From NCBI GenBank assembly GCA_016713535.1, contig JADJOY010000037.1:52349-116348 (forward strand): a stretch of 64,000 nucleotides of DNA. The letters are read 5' to 3'. Below the pieces are notes generated by a model that worked only from the letters and a program-made list of their open reading frames with translations, did not search any database and had not been told where the DNA came from. Both the position numbers and the translations under genes were made by a program. Below are positions 36,851-48,129 of this stretch, one piece after another. This DNA comes from Deltaproteobacteria bacterium. GTDB taxonomy: Bacteria > JADJOY01. Position 1 is the first letter of the stretch. Each line of letters begins with the position of its first letter.

Positions 36851-39109
36851 TCACGAGTACATGGCGTCGGGCCACAAGGTGTCGGTGATCGCGCGGCGGC
36901 CCGACTCGCGCTTCCAGTACTCGGACTCGAGATCGAGGGGCACCGCGGTGGCCACCAGCTTCAGCAAGCGCCCCTCGAGCTCGCCCACCACCGCCGCGTC
37001 CTCGACCACCACGTTCACCTCACGCTCCCAGTACGCGGCGGTCGCGTCGAGGTTGGCCGAGCCGACGCTCGCCACCTCGCCGTCGGCGGTGATGACCTTG
37101 GCGTGAACGTAGGGCCGCACCGCACCACCGCGCGCGACCAGCAACGGGAGTCCACTCACCTGTACTTCGTAGACGTGTACGCCCCCCCGGATCAAGGGCT
37201 CGAAGCGGCGCTTGGTCATGTATTCGAAGAGCTCGCGGTGGATCGGGCCCTTGAAGAACGTGCCGTCGGCGCGCCGCGGGATCGCGCACCCGGTGAGGAA
37301 ATCGATGCGCACGCCGCGCTTCACCGCGCGCAGCATGGTGGCCGCAGGGTCGCGAGCACCGGGAAATCGTTGAGCACCACCACGTGGTCGCGCGCCGTGG
37401 ATGATCGCCTCGTAGCTGAGCAGCGCGTTGGCGTCAGCGAGACCGTCGTGGTGGATCACCCGCGCCCGGGTGGTGCCGAGGCTCGCCAGCCGCGGCGGCA
37501 CGCCGTCGTCCTCGGCGACCTCGGTGCCGCGGTTGCGGCGCCAGTTCTCGAGGAACACGCGCTGGACCTGCGCGACCAGCGGGCCGCGCACCTCGAGGTG
37601 GGCGTCGAGCCACGGGATGCGGTCCTGGGGTGTCGCGTCGAGGATCGCGACCTCCTCGAAGCCCTCGTAGTACTCGTCGCCGGCGTTGCGGCCGCTCACG
37701 AACGCGACGCGCCCGTCGACCACGATCAGCTTGCGGTGGTCGCGCTGCTTGAGCCGTACCGCGTCGACGCCCTCGGCGAAGGTGATGGGGTCGCTCGCGA
37801 TGATCTCGACGTCGGGCTCGCCGCTCAGGCTCTTGGCCACCGGGTTCTGCAGGCCGAGGAGCTCCTGACCCGAGTAGAGCGCGTCGACGACCAGCCGGAC
37901 GTGCACGCCGCGGCGCGCCGCCACCACCAGCCGCGCCGCGAACTGCTCGGCGAAGCGGCCCTCCTTGAGCATGTAGAACTGCGCGTGGATCGAGCGCTCG
38001 GCGCGCTCGAGCGCGGCGAACACCGCCTCGCGCGCGGCGCGGTTGTCGAGCTCGACGTGGACCTGGTTGCCCTCCGCCACGCGGCTGCCGGTCATGAGGT
38101 CGAGGCCGCGGGTGAAGCGCTCCTCGGGTCGCGCGGCGTCGCGCTCGCGGACCATCGCCGCCGCCCGCGCGGCGAGGTCGGCGAGCGCCGCGTCGTTCGC
38201 CGCGAGCTCCGCGAACTCCTCCCACGGCACGGCCGTCACGCCGCCCACCGCCTCGAACGCGGCGACCCGCTCGGGGGTGACGATCGCGAGCACCACCGGC
38301 ACGCCCAGCGCACGGACGCGGCGCAGCGTGCTGCTCGCGAAGATCGGCGCGAAGTCGACCTGCAAGGTGGCGAAGCCCAGGTCCTCGGCGGGGTGGACCA
38401 TCGTCGCCGAGCGTGGCAGCTCCTCGCGCTCGACGATGGCGCGCAGGTCGAGGGTGCGATCGAGGTCGTGGAGGTCGACGTAGCAGAGCTGGAAGCCGCG
38501 CCGCGCGAGCGCCCGCAGCGGCTCGAGCGCCTCGCCCTGGGCGCCGAGCAGCAGGCTCGCGTCGACCGCCGCGACCGGCTGATCGGTGACCACCTGCAGC
38601 ACGCCGTATTCACCGGGCTCGAGCGGGCGCAGCACCCGTCCCTTGTCGCTGAGGACCTCGTAGGTGACGCGGTGCAGGCCCGGCTGGGTCGGCACGTAGG
38701 CGAAGTGGGCGAGCCCGCGCTCGTCGGTGCGCGCCTCGCCCACCACCGTGCCGTCCACGGCGAAGCGCACGGTGCGATCGGCGAGGTCCGGCCCGCCGCG
38801 GTAGAGCGCCTCGACCTTGACCGAGAGGTCGACCTCGAAGCCGAGCGCGGCGATGCGATCGCGCCCCGATTCCTGCACGAAACGCAGCCAGCTACGCCCG
38901 CCGCGCCACTGCTCGACGACCTCCACGACGCGCCGCACGGCGTCGTCGAGGGGGTGCTCGCTGGGCACCGGCACGACGACGCGGCTGGGGGCGATCTCCG
39001 GGTCGGTGACCGCGGCCGCGATGGCCTCCGCCGGGACCGTGGCCGACTCGCGGGTCAGCGCGCGCAGGACCTCGCTGATGCGGTCGGCGAGGTTGCGCTC
39101 GGCGGGCAT
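36851..39109 (-). CDS. phospholipase D-family protein (cardiolipin synthase-like)
   Basis: 752 residues as read. Residues 1-330 hold an Ig-like domain and an HAD-like region (LCYVDLHDLDRTLDL, VVLAIVTPERVAAFE). Two PLD domains follow, with HxKxxxxD: RDHRKLIVVDGRVAFVSGRN and YVHAKVITADGEVASVGSAN. It may be a phosphatidyl transferase at the membrane. Between about 37352 and 37392 the reading frame leaves and returns: the other frame gives RDHVVVLNDFPVL, so two compensating indels alter about 12 residues. Confidence 0.85.
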   Translation of the reverse strand: MPAERNLADRISEVLRALTRESATVPAEAIAAAVTDPEIAPSRVVVPVPSEHPLDDAVRRVVEVVEQWRGGRSWLRFVQESGRDRIAALGFEVDLSVKVEALYRGGPDLADRTVRFAVDGTVVGEARTDERGLAHFAYVPTQPGLHRVTYEVLSDKGRVLRPLEPGEYGVLQVVTDQPVAAVDASLLLGAQGEALEPLRALARRGFQLCYVDLHDLDRTLDLRAIVEREELPRSATMVHPAEDLGFATLQVDFAPIFASSTLRRVRALGVPVVLAIVTPERVAAFEAVGGVTAVPWEEFAELAANDAALADLAARAAAMVRERDAARPEERFTRGLDLMTGSRVAEGNQVHVELDNRAAREAVFAALERAERSIHAQFYMLKEGRFAEQFAARLVVAARRGVHVRLVVDALYSGQELLGLQNPVAKSLSGEPDVEIIASDPITFAEGVDAVRLKQRDHRKLIVVDGRVAFVSGRNAGDEYYEGFEEVAILDATPQDRIPWLDAHLEVRGPLVAQVQRVFLENWRRNRGTEVAEDDGVPPRLASLGTTRARVIHHDGLADANALLSYEAIIHGARPRGGAQRFPGARDPAATMLRAVKRGVRIDFLTGCAIPRRADGTFFKGPIHRELFEYMTKRRFEPLIRGGVHVYEVQVSGLPLLVARGGAVRPYVHAKVITADGEVASVGSANLDATAAYWEREVNVVVEDAAVVGELEGRLLKLVATAVPLDLESEYWKRESGRRAITDTLWPDAMYS

Positions 39110-39375
39110 GGCAGGGACGTGGGTCGTGGCTCGATCGGGGCGCGCCGAACGAGTGTAGCGCGTCGGCGGGCATCGACGCGGTCGCGTCGTACGCCCGGCC
39201 CGCCGGGGAGGGACCTGCACAAACGCGCGATCGCCGCCCCGCCCGACGGGAGCGGTGGGGCCGCCTCCCGTCGCGCAAGCGACGCGCACGCCTCCTCGCC
39301 GCGACCCGCAGGCGGGCCCTCCAGAGCCATTCCGCCATCGGCGTCGGCCGGGATGCGCGCGCTCCGTCGTATCGC

Positions 39376-39398
39376 CGGGCACGCGACGCGTGCCCCTC
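39376..39398 (-). repeat. GGAG-REP with triloop, minus orientation
   Basis: GGGCACGC (39376-39383), GAC, GCGTGCCC (39387-39394), CTCC (39395-39398). It is the only clear structure in the 376-base spacer 39110-39485, which otherwise holds no gene that I see. Confidence 0.7.
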
Positions 39399-39485
39399 CC
39401 CTCGAACCGGCGGCTGCTGACGGCGAGGTCGGCTTGCCCCGCTCGCCGGATGCGGTATTGAGGGGGCTTCGCTCCGAGATCGACG

Positions 39486-40433
39486 ATGAGACCACCGCCC
39501 ATCGCGACGCTGCTCGTGGGCACGGTCGCGATCAGCTCCGCGGCGGTGCTGATCGTGCTCACCGCGCTCCCGCCCGAGGCCATCGCGGTGTGGCGGCTCG
39601 GCGTCACCACGCTGGTGTTCGCGCCGTTCGCGGCGCGCCGCGCCCGCGCCGAGCTCGCGGCCCTCGACGGGCGCGCGCGGCTCGCGCTGCTCGCGGGCGG
39701 CGTCGCCTTCGGCCTCCACTTCGTGTGGTTCCCGATGGGCTTCACCCGCACCAGCTACGAGAGCACCGTGCTGCTCCTGGTCTCGCAGCCGGTGATGGCG
39801 GCGATCGTGGGTGCCCTCTTCCTCGGCGAGGCGATCAAGGGCTCGATGCTGGTGTCGATGGCGCTCGCCACCTCGGGTCTCGCCATCCTGGTGTGGGACG
39901 ACTACCACTTCCGCCCCGAGCAGCTCCGGGGCGACGCGATCGTGCTGGCGAGCTGTGTGGCGATCGTGACGACGCGCGCGCTGGCGCGGCGGCTGCGCCA
40001 GCTCCTCGGCTTCGCCACCTACGTGTGCGCGATCTCGGCGCTCGGTGCGTGCGTCGCGGGGCTGGGCGCGCTCGCCCGTGGCGTGCCACTCACCCGCGCC
40101 GAGTCGGGCGCCACCGAGTGGATCGCGCTGGCGCTGCTGCTCCTCGTACCCACCATCGGCGGTCACACGGTGTTCCACTACGTGGTCAAGTACGTGCGGG
40201 TCTTCCACGTGAACCTGGTGATCCTCGCCGAGCCGGTGATCGCGATCGTGATGAAGCACGTGCTGGCGCCGTGGTTCGAGGTGTTTCGCGGCAACGCGCT
40301 GACCCGCGCCCACTGGCTCGGCGGCGCGCTGTTGTTCGGCGGCGTGGCCATCGGCCTGGTGCTGCGCGACCGCGAGGAGCCGCGCAGCGCGGCGAACGGA
40401 GAGCGGACGGAGCTGGAAGGAGCGGTGCCGTGA
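39486..40433 (+). CDS. EamA/DMT family transporter
   Basis: 315 residues with ten hydrophobic segments in two EamA halves (VGTVAISSAAVLIVLTALPPEAIAVWR; LVPTIGGHTVFHYVVKYV). It is a metabolite or drug exporter of the inner membrane, substrate unknown. Its stop overlaps the GTG start of the next gene (GTGA). Confidence 0.9.
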   Translation: MRPPPIATLLVGTVAISSAAVLIVLTALPPEAIAVWRLGVTTLVFAPFAARRARAELAALDGRARLALLAGGVAFGLHFVWFPMGFTRTSYESTVLLLVSQPVMAAIVGALFLGEAIKGSMLVSMALATSGLAILVWDDYHFRPEQLRGDAIVLASCVAIVTTRALARRLRQLLGFATYVCAISALGACVAGLGALARGVPLTRAESGATEWIALALLLLVPTIGGHTVFHYVVKYVRVFHVNLVILAEPVIAIVMKHVLAPWFEVFRGNALTRAHWLGGALLFGGVAIGLVLRDREEPRSAANGERTELEGAVP

Positions 40434-42130
40434 GGCGAGAGCGGAGCGGCCGAGCACGATGGGTCTTCACCTGCGGTGCCTTCGTGCTCGGGTGCGCGAG
40501 CCGGCCGGTGGCGGTCCCCCCGCCCGAGCCCACGGTGGCCGCCACGCCCGAGCCCGCGGGGTCGTTCGATCCGGGCGAGCTGGTGGTGGCGGGCCATCGA
40601 TTCGAGCGCCGGCTGCTCGCCAACGGGCTCACCGGGCTCGCGATCCGCGACCCCGCCAACCACGGCGGCACCACCTCGGTGTTCGTGATCTACGGCGTCG
40701 GCAAGCGCATGGAGGGAGCGCTCACCACCGGCGTCGCGCACCTCACCGAGCACGCGATGTACGCGGGGACTTTGATGACCCCCGCGGGCCAGCACGACGC
40801 GCGCATCCACGCGCTCGGCGGCGAGTCGAACGCCTACACCCGGCAGGACGTGACGATCTACTACGACAGCAAGATCCCGGTCGCCGCGCTCCACGAGGTG
40901 CTGGCGATGGAGGCCGACCGGATGCGCGGCCTGACCTTCGAGCGCGCCGCGTTCGAGCACGAGCGCCAGCGCCTCGTCGAGGAGGAGGCCGGCACCGTCA
41001 CCGAATCCACCCGCCGCGGCGAGCTCCTCGAGAGCCTGGTGTTCCGCGCCCATCCCTACGGCGCCGGGCTCCTCGACGAGCGGGGGCACACGCTCGCGGG
41101 CCGGCTCACGCTCGAGTAGGTGCGGCAGTTCTACGACCTCTGGTACCACCCCGAGCGGGCCACGGTGGTGGTGGCCGGCGACCTCGAGCCCGGCGCCGCC
41201 CTCACCGCCATCGAGCGCGCGTTCGCCGGCGTGCCGGCGGGGCCGAGCGCGCCGCCCATCCCCGCCGAGCCCGACGACGCCCCCGGCGGCACCGCGACGG
41301 TGGCCGCGCCCACGCTCACCCGGCCTCGCGTCAGCCTCGCGTGGGTGGGGCCGGCGGCGAACCGGGCCCCCGACGACCCGCGCGACCGCGCCGCGCTCGG
41401 CGTGCTCGGCGCGGCGCTCTCGAAAGAGAAGCTCGGCGGCGCGCCGATCGACGCGGGCACCGGCGACGGCGTCGATCGCGACCTGTTCGTGATCTCGGCC
41501 ACCGGTCCGAACGCGAGCCGCGACCTCGCGCGGCGGATGGAGCGCGTGCGCCGCGAGGGGATCGGCGCGAAGCAGCTCGCGCACGAGGTCGAGGCGTCCC
41601 TCGAGACGCTCGCCGAGCGGCCGCTGATCGCCGAGCGACCCTACTTCGCGCTCGCCGGCGCGGTCGGCGCGGACGTGGCGCTCGACCTCGGCGATGTCGC
41701 CGCGGGAACCGAGCAGACACTTCGCGCGCTCACTCCCGAGATCGTGCGCGACGCCGCGCGCCGCTGGCTGCCCGCCGAGCGCGCGTGGGTGGTGCGCTTC
41801 GAGCCGACCGATCCGAGCCTGGCGGCGCGGCCGCTGCCGGACGATCCGCAGGCGCTTCAGCGCATCGCCGAGGAGGCGGCGGAGAGCGGCGAGCTCGACC
41901 GCGCGATCGCGGCCTACGAGAAGCTCCTCGCGCGGAACCCGAACCGCATGTGGACCGTCATCTACCTCTACGAGACGGGCGGGCTCCGGCTGCGGCTGGG
42001 CGACCTGGCGGGCGCCCGCCGCGACCTCGAGCGGGCGCTCGCCCTGGTCGATTATCCCGCGGTGCGTGAGCTGCTCGCCGAGGTGGAGGCGCAGGCGAAG
42101 GCGCGGGGGGGAGCGCTCGACGCCCCGTGA
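40430..42130 (+). CDS. M16-family zinc metallopeptidase lipoprotein with an in-frame stop
   Basis: 566 codons including an internal TAG at 41117-41119 (codon 230). GTG 40430; signal peptide with lipobox FVLGCAS. The zinc site HLTEH (HxxEH) and distal EEEAGTVTE are upstream of the TAG; the frame continues unchanged with VRQFYDLWYHPERATVVVAGDLEP, typical of M16 proteins, and ends in a TPR-like unit (LDRAIAAYEKLLARNPN). LTLE-stop-VRQFYDLWY suggests GAG or GAC to TAG, a point change or sequencing error. M16 proteins usually need both halves, so a truncated product would be inactive. Confidence 0.85.
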
Positions 42131-42140
42131 CCGGTCGGCT

Positions 42141-42164
42141 GGAGGGCCGCGATCCTTCGCGGCC
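42141..42164 (+). repeat. GGAG-REP after the M16 gene
   Basis: GGCCGCG (42145-42151), ATCCTT, CGCGGCC (42158-42164), 15 bases after the M16 stop. The rest of the spacer up to 42413 shows no gene. Confidence 0.8.
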
Positions 42165-42413
42165 GCGAACGATGCCGCTCGCCCGCAGCAGCGATCGCGA
42201 TCGGTCACTGGCTGCACGGACCTCGTAGCGGCGGGCGCGAGTCCGCCGAGGAACGGACACGAGTGAGGCGATCGGCTCCACTCCCGGGCGGCCTCGCGGC
42301 CGGCCCTACGAGCTGCACACGACGCACGGGACGCCTCCGAGCTGAAGAGCCGCCGCGATCGTTCGCGCCCGCGGTGACATAATCCGCGGCACCCCCACGG
42401 ATCGGAGTCAGTC

Positions 42414-44084
42414 GTGTTCACGCCCAAGCTGGTCGTGTGCCTGCGGGAGGGCTACGACCGGAAGCTCTTCGTCGCGGACCTCTTCGCCGGGCTCACCGTC
42501 GGCATCGTCGCGCTCCCGCTCGCGATGGCGTTCGGCATCGCCTCCGGCGTCGCTCCCGAGCGCGGGCTCTTCACCGCGATCGTCGCCGGCTTCCTGATCT
42601 CGGCGCTCGGCGGCAGCCGGGTGCAGATCGGCGGGCCGACGGGTGCGTTCGTGGTGATCGTCTACGGCATCGTGCAGAAGCACGGCTACGACGGGCTCGC
42701 GGTCGCGACGCTACTGGCCGGCGTGATCCTGATCGGCATGGGGCTCGCGCGCTTCGGCACGCTCATCAAGTTCATCCCCTACCCGGTCACCACCGGGTTC
42801 ACCTCGGGGATCGCGCTCATCATCTTCTCGTCGCAGGTGAAGGACCTGCTCGGCCTGAAGATGGACGCGGTTCCCGCCGAGTTCCTGCACAAGTGGGGTG
42901 CTTACGTCACGCACCTGGGGAGCTGGAACCCGTGGGCGGTGTTCGTGAGCGCGGCCTCGATCGCCACGATCCTCGCCTGCAAGCGCTTCACGCCGCGCAT
43001 CCCGGGCCCGATGGTCACGGTGATCGGTGCCTCGGTGACGGCGTACGTGTTCCACCTGCCGGTGGAGACGATCGGCACGCGCTTCGGCGGCATCCCGCAC
43101 CTCTTGCCCGCGCCGCACCTGCCGCACGTGGCGCTCGCGTCGCTGCGTGAGCTGGTACCCGAGGCGTTCACGATCGCGATGCTGGGCGCGATCGAGTCGC
43201 TGCTGTCGGCGGTGGTCGCCGACGGCATGACCGGCGGACGTCACCGCTCGAACATCGAGCTCATCGCGCAGGGCGTCGCCAACATCGGCTCGGTGATCTT
43301 CGGCGGCATCCCCGCGACCGGCGCGATCGCGCGCACCGCCACCAACGTGCGTAGCGGCGGCAAGACGCCGGTGGCCGGCATCATCCACGCCATGACGCTC
43401 GGCGCGATCCTCTTCTTCCTGGCGCCGCTCGCGAGCGCGATCCCGCTCGCGGCGCTGGCGTCGGTGCTGGTGATCGTGGCGTGGAACATGGCCGAGATCG
43501 ACCACTTCCGCTCGCTGCTGCGGGCCCCCAAGAGCGACATCGCGGTGCTGCTGACGTCGTTCCTCCTCACCGTGCTGGTCGACCTGACCGTGGCGGTGGA
43601 GGTGGGCCTGGTGATGGCGTCGCTGCTCTTCATTCGGCGCATGAGCGAGGTCACCGCGGTGCGCGCAATCCTCGAGGACCGCTCCGACGAGGACTCGGTG
43701 GTGCTGCCCGAGGGCCGCGACCCCGACGCCACCGCCAACAAGATCGTGCCGCCCGGCGTGCGGGTCTACGAGATCAACGGGCCGTTCTTCTTCGGCGTCG
43801 CGGACAAGCTCAAGGACACCCTGGACACCATCGACCGTCAGCCCAAGGTGTTCATCCTGCGGATGCGGCGCGTGCCGGCGGTGGACGCGACCGGCCTGCA
43901 CGCGCTCGAGGAGTTCTGGATCAAGTGCAACCGCCACGGCACGCACCTCTTGCTCTCGGGGCTGGGCGAGCAGCCACGCGCGGCGATCGAGAACGCCGGG
44001 CTAGACCAGAAGATCGGCCGCGAGAATCTCCACCGCCACATCGACGAGGCCCTCGCCCACGCCCGAGCGCTCGTGGGTGGGTGA
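42414..44084 (+). CDS. SulP-family anion permease with STAS domain
   Basis: 556 residues, GTG start. Sulfate_transp domain ([50 protein letters not shown]) with about 12 membrane helices and a C-terminal STAS domain ([20 protein letters not shown]). It carries sulfate, bicarbonate or a dicarboxylate; the specificity is not fixed by sequence. Single gene with a REP just after the stop. Confidence 0.95.
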   Translation: MFTPKLVVCLREGYDRKLFVADLFAGLTVGIVALPLAMAFGIASGVAPERGLFTAIVAGFLISALGGSRVQIGGPTGAFVVIVYGIVQKHGYDGLAVATLLAGVILIGMGLARFGTLIKFIPYPVTTGFTSGIALIIFSSQVKDLLGLKMDAVPAEFLHKWGAYVTHLGSWNPWAVFVSAASIATILACKRFTPRIPGPMVTVIGASVTAYVFHLPVETIGTRFGGIPHLLPAPHLPHVALASLRELVPEAFTIAMLGAIESLLSAVVADGMTGGRHRSNIELIAQGVANIGSVIFGGIPATGAIARTATNVRSGGKTPVAGIIHAMTLGAILFFLAPLASAIPLAALASVLVIVAWNMAEIDHFRSLLRAPKSDIAVLLTSFLLTVLVDLTVAVEVGLVMASLLFIRRMSEVTAVRAILEDRSDEDSVVLPEGRDPDATANKIVPPGVRVYEINGPFFFGVADKLKDTLDTIDRQPKVFILRMRRVPAVDATGLHALEEFWIKCNRHGTHLLLSGLGEQPRAAIENAGLDQKIGRENLHRHIDEALAHARALVGG

Positions 44085-44091
44085 AAGCGCT

Positions 44092-44116
44092 GGAGCGCGG
44101 CCGCTCCGTCGGCCGC
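44092..44116 (+). repeat. GGAG-REP after the SulP gene
   Basis: GGAG head at 44092-44095, GCGGCCG (44097-44103), CTCCGT, CGGCCGC (44110-44116); 12 bases after the SulP stop. Confidence 0.82.
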
Positions 44117-44262
44117 CGGCGATCGAGCGCTGGGTCGGTGACGGAGCACCGACGCTCCATCGCGCACGCCGCGCCGGCCGACCTTGGATCGCGATCGGAG
44201 GCCCCGTAGGTTGGCGCTCCGATGCTCGTTCCCGAGGCAGCGGATACCCTTCGGAGGCCGTC

Positions 44263-45904
<1,642 letters not shown>

Positions 45905-46027
45905 GCGTCCGGCCCGCGACGGGGTGGCCCCGTCGGCGCGCTCCTGCACGTCGTGGGCCTGGAGCGCGGGGCCGTCACCCCCGCACCGGCAATCCGCTCG
46001 ATCGGCGACCCTCCTCCGCGGAGCACC

Positions 46028-46495
46028 ATGCTCGACCTCTATCTCGACGGTGACGGCTGCCCGGTCAAGGACGAGACCTGCAAGGTCGCGAAGCGCTACC
46101 AGCTCACCGTCTACGTGGTCTCGAACCGGCCGATCTTCGTGCCGTCCGATGCGCGGATCGTGCCCGTCCGGGTGAAGGCTAGGCCGGACGAGGCAGACCA
46201 CTGGATCGCCGAGCGCGCCGGGCTCGACGACGTCGTGGTCACCGCGGACATCCCGCTCGCCGCGCGCGCCCTCGAGAAGGGCGCCTGGGTCCTCGCCCCG
46301 CGCGGTGAGCCGTTCTCCCGCGACACCATCGGCGAGAAGCTCGCCATGCGCGAGCTCATGAACGAGCTGCGCGACATGGGGGCCGTGAGCGGCGGCCCGC
46401 CGCCCATGGCGGCCCGCGACCGCTCGCGCTACCTGCAGCGGCTGGACCAGACGATCCAGGCGATCCGCCGCGCGCCGGACCGCTCGCCCAGCTGA
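46028..46495 (+). CDS. YaiI/YqxD family protein (DUF188)
   Basis: 155 residues. LYLDGDGCPVKDE start, VVSNRP, DEADHWIAERAGLDDVVVTADIPLAA and GEPFSRDTIGEKLAMRELM are all typical of the family. PIN-like fold suggests nucleic-acid action, function unconfirmed. It is not the lone VapC-type gene. Confidence 0.93.
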   Translation: MLDLYLDGDGCPVKDETCKVAKRYQLTVYVVSNRPIFVPSDARIVPVRVKARPDEADHWIAERAGLDDVVVTADIPLAARALEKGAWVLAPRGEPFSRDTIGEKLAMRELMNELRDMGAVSGGPPPMAARDRSRYLQRLDQTIQAIRRAPDRSPS

Positions 46496-46512
46496 ACGGA
46501 TCTACACATCTC

Positions 46513-46604
46513 GCCAGTGAAAAGCATCACTATCTGCCATTTAAATTCATCACTTTACGCCATTGAAAACTGTTACATTCTGCTTTCAGCCGATCGCGAG
46601 TCGG
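46513..46604. repeat. AT-rich tandem repeats of exactly 23 bases, possible IS end remnant
   Basis: Copies start at 46513 (GCCAGTGAAAAGCATCACT), 46536 (GCCATTTAAATTCATCACT), 46559 (GCCATTGAAAACTGTTACA) and a weak fourth at 46582. The block is far richer in A and T than its surroundings. Multiple short repeats of this kind with GTGAAAA cores are a feature of IS21-family ends; that link is inference from pattern memory. Confidence 0.7.
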
Positions 46605-46668
46605 CGGTAAAACAGGGCAGTTTCATGCTCTCCTGGCCGTGGAAAGCCGAGCTCCACGCCGCGGAACG

Positions 46669-47319
46669 TCAGACTTCCACGCCGGCGACCCCGAACTGGG
46701 TTTCGCTCGTGATGTGCGGGATGCCGATGTGGTCCACGAGCTGGATCGCGAGCGCGTCCTCGGGCGTCAGCCACAGGCACCGCCCGCCGGTCTTGGCGAT
46801 GCGCTCGACGAGCTCCGTGCGAGTCATCCCGCAGTTCTTGGCGAAGGTCGACATCATGGACTCGTTGAGGCGCTCGTCGAAGCGCGCCTGCCCGGCGGCG
46901 TCCTCCACGCCCTGCGGCGACACCGCGATCAACATGCCGTGGATCATCGCCGCGCCGTACGGGCTGATGAAGCGCGCTCCGCGCTTGCCGGCGCTCAGCA
47001 CCAGAGCACCCGCCGAATACGCTTGCCCGGAGGCGTAGGTCGAGAACGCGATCGAGCTGCCCGCGATGGCGCTCAGGATCACGCTCACGGCGAAGTAGTC
47101 GCCGCCGTCGGTGGCGATGTCGATGACCGCGGCGCTCACCTTGCGCTCGTAGGTGAGCACCTCCACCGCCTCGACGAACTGCCGCGCCACCACCGCGTTG
47201 AGCTCGCCGTGGAGGTAGAGGGTCGGCGTGTAGGGGCTGAGAAGACCGCTCGCGAGCGGCGACACCACCGCCTCGCCCTCGTCGTCTTCCTGCAATCGTC
47301 CGTGGCCGCGCTCGCTCAT
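46669..47319 (-). CDS. ClpP-like serine protease-fold protein
   Basis: 216 residues with crotonase/ClpP fold: LYLHGELN, VIDIATDGGDYFAVSVI, catalytic Ser102 in SGQAYSAGALVLSAG, His127 in AAMIHG. At the third triad position the usual Asp is Cys181 (GGRCLWLTPEDAL). N-terminal extension of about 25 residues. Soluble. It follows MarC by 25 bases in the same direction, with no Clp ATPase nearby; could be a Clp-independent or inactive form. Confidence 0.85.
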   Translation of the reverse strand: MSERGHGRLQEDDEGEAVVSPLASGLLSPYTPTLYLHGELNAVVARQFVEAVEVLTYERKVSAAVIDIATDGGDYFAVSVILSAIAGSSIAFSTYASGQAYSAGALVLSAGKRGARFISPYGAAMIHGMLIAVSPQGVEDAAGQARFDERLNESMMSTFAKNCGMTRTELVERIAKTGGRCLWLTPEDALAIQLVDHIGIPHITSETQFGVAGVEV

Positions 47320-47344
47320 CCGGTTTCTCCTCCGCCGTCCGCGC

Positions 47345-47965
47345 TCAGCCGGCGTGCAGCAGCGGACGCGCGCCGTCCGCGACGTATTGCACCGCGAGCG
47401 CCGCGAGCAAGAGCCCGAGCACCCGGGTGATGACGTTGACGCCGGTCTTCCCCATCAACGCCGTCACCCACGCCGAGATGCGCAAGCTCACGTAGTTGAG
47501 GGCGAGCACCATCGCCAGCGCGAGCGGCACGATCGCGCCGCCGCCCCGGACGGCGCTCGCCTCGCTGGCGAGGATCATCACGCTCGCCACGGCGCCCGGG
47601 CCGGCGATCAGCGGGATCCCCAGCGGAAACACCGCGATGTCGGAGCGCAGCCGCGCCTCCTCCTCTTCCTCCTCGGTGCCGCGCTCGTCCTTGGCGAAGA
47701 GCATGCCCACCGCGATGCGGAAGAGCAGCAGCCCACCGGCGACGCGGAACGCCTCGAGGGTGATGCCGAGCTGGCCGAGCAGCCAGGCCCCGCCCAGCCA
47801 GAACGACATCAGCACCCCACCGGCGACCATCACCGCCTTGCGGGCGATCCGCTCGCGCTCGCGCGGCGTACGCGAACCGGCGAGCCCGACGAAGACCGGC
47901 GCCAGCCCGACCGGGTTCAGCACCACGAACAGCGTCAGGAAGGTGCGGACCGCGAGCGCGCTCAT
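47345..47965 (-). CDS. MarC family integral membrane protein
   Basis: 206 residues, six hydrophobic segments; FVVLNPVGLAPVFVGL and IAVFPLGIPLIAGPGAVASVM are hallmark MarC/NAAT motifs. Acidic cytoplasmic loop with DERGTEEEEEEA. Function unproven (not the mar drug-resistance determinant). Likely co-transcribed with the ClpP-like gene. The 164 bases to 48130 form a divergent promoter region. Confidence 0.92.
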   Translation of the reverse strand: MSALAVRTFLTLFVVLNPVGLAPVFVGLAGSRTPRERERIARKAVMVAGGVLMSFWLGGAWLLGQLGITLEAFRVAGGLLLFRIAVGMLFAKDERGTEEEEEEARLRSDIAVFPLGIPLIAGPGAVASVMILASEASAVRGGGAIVPLALAMVLALNYVSLRISAWVTALMGKTGVNVITRVLGLLLAALAVQYVADGARPLLHAG

Positions 47966-48129
47966 GCCGCCCCCGCGAGCCGGCGCAGGCTGTCGGTGAT
48001 CGACTGGCCTATGGACTTACGCCGACCCAACGTGTGAAATCCGATCATCGGCCGGCTCACGCACCGGCCGGATACGGTTGGACCGAGGTCGCGAAACGCC
48101 TCGCGTGCAACCCGGAAAGGACCTGAGCC

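Noticed and set aside
37340-37400. A programmed double frameshift in the PLD-family gene
   Set aside because: The alternative frame gives a better family match for about 12 residues only. Two nearby single-base errors are simpler, in line with the other breaks.
36617-41119. A 1500-codon plus-strand open frame
   Set aside because: It is antisense to the kinase and PLD genes and joins by chance the true 5' end of the M16 peptidase. Only 40430 onward is coding.
46513-46604. Possible CRISPR or iteron origin
   Set aside because: Repeats abut without spacers, only three or four copies, and no replication initiator gene is near. I keep it only as a repeat.
46586-46780. Small minus-strand frame over the AT-rich repeats
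   Set aside because: It is antisense and out of frame with the ClpP-like gene, lacks a ribosome-binding site and has no sensible composition.
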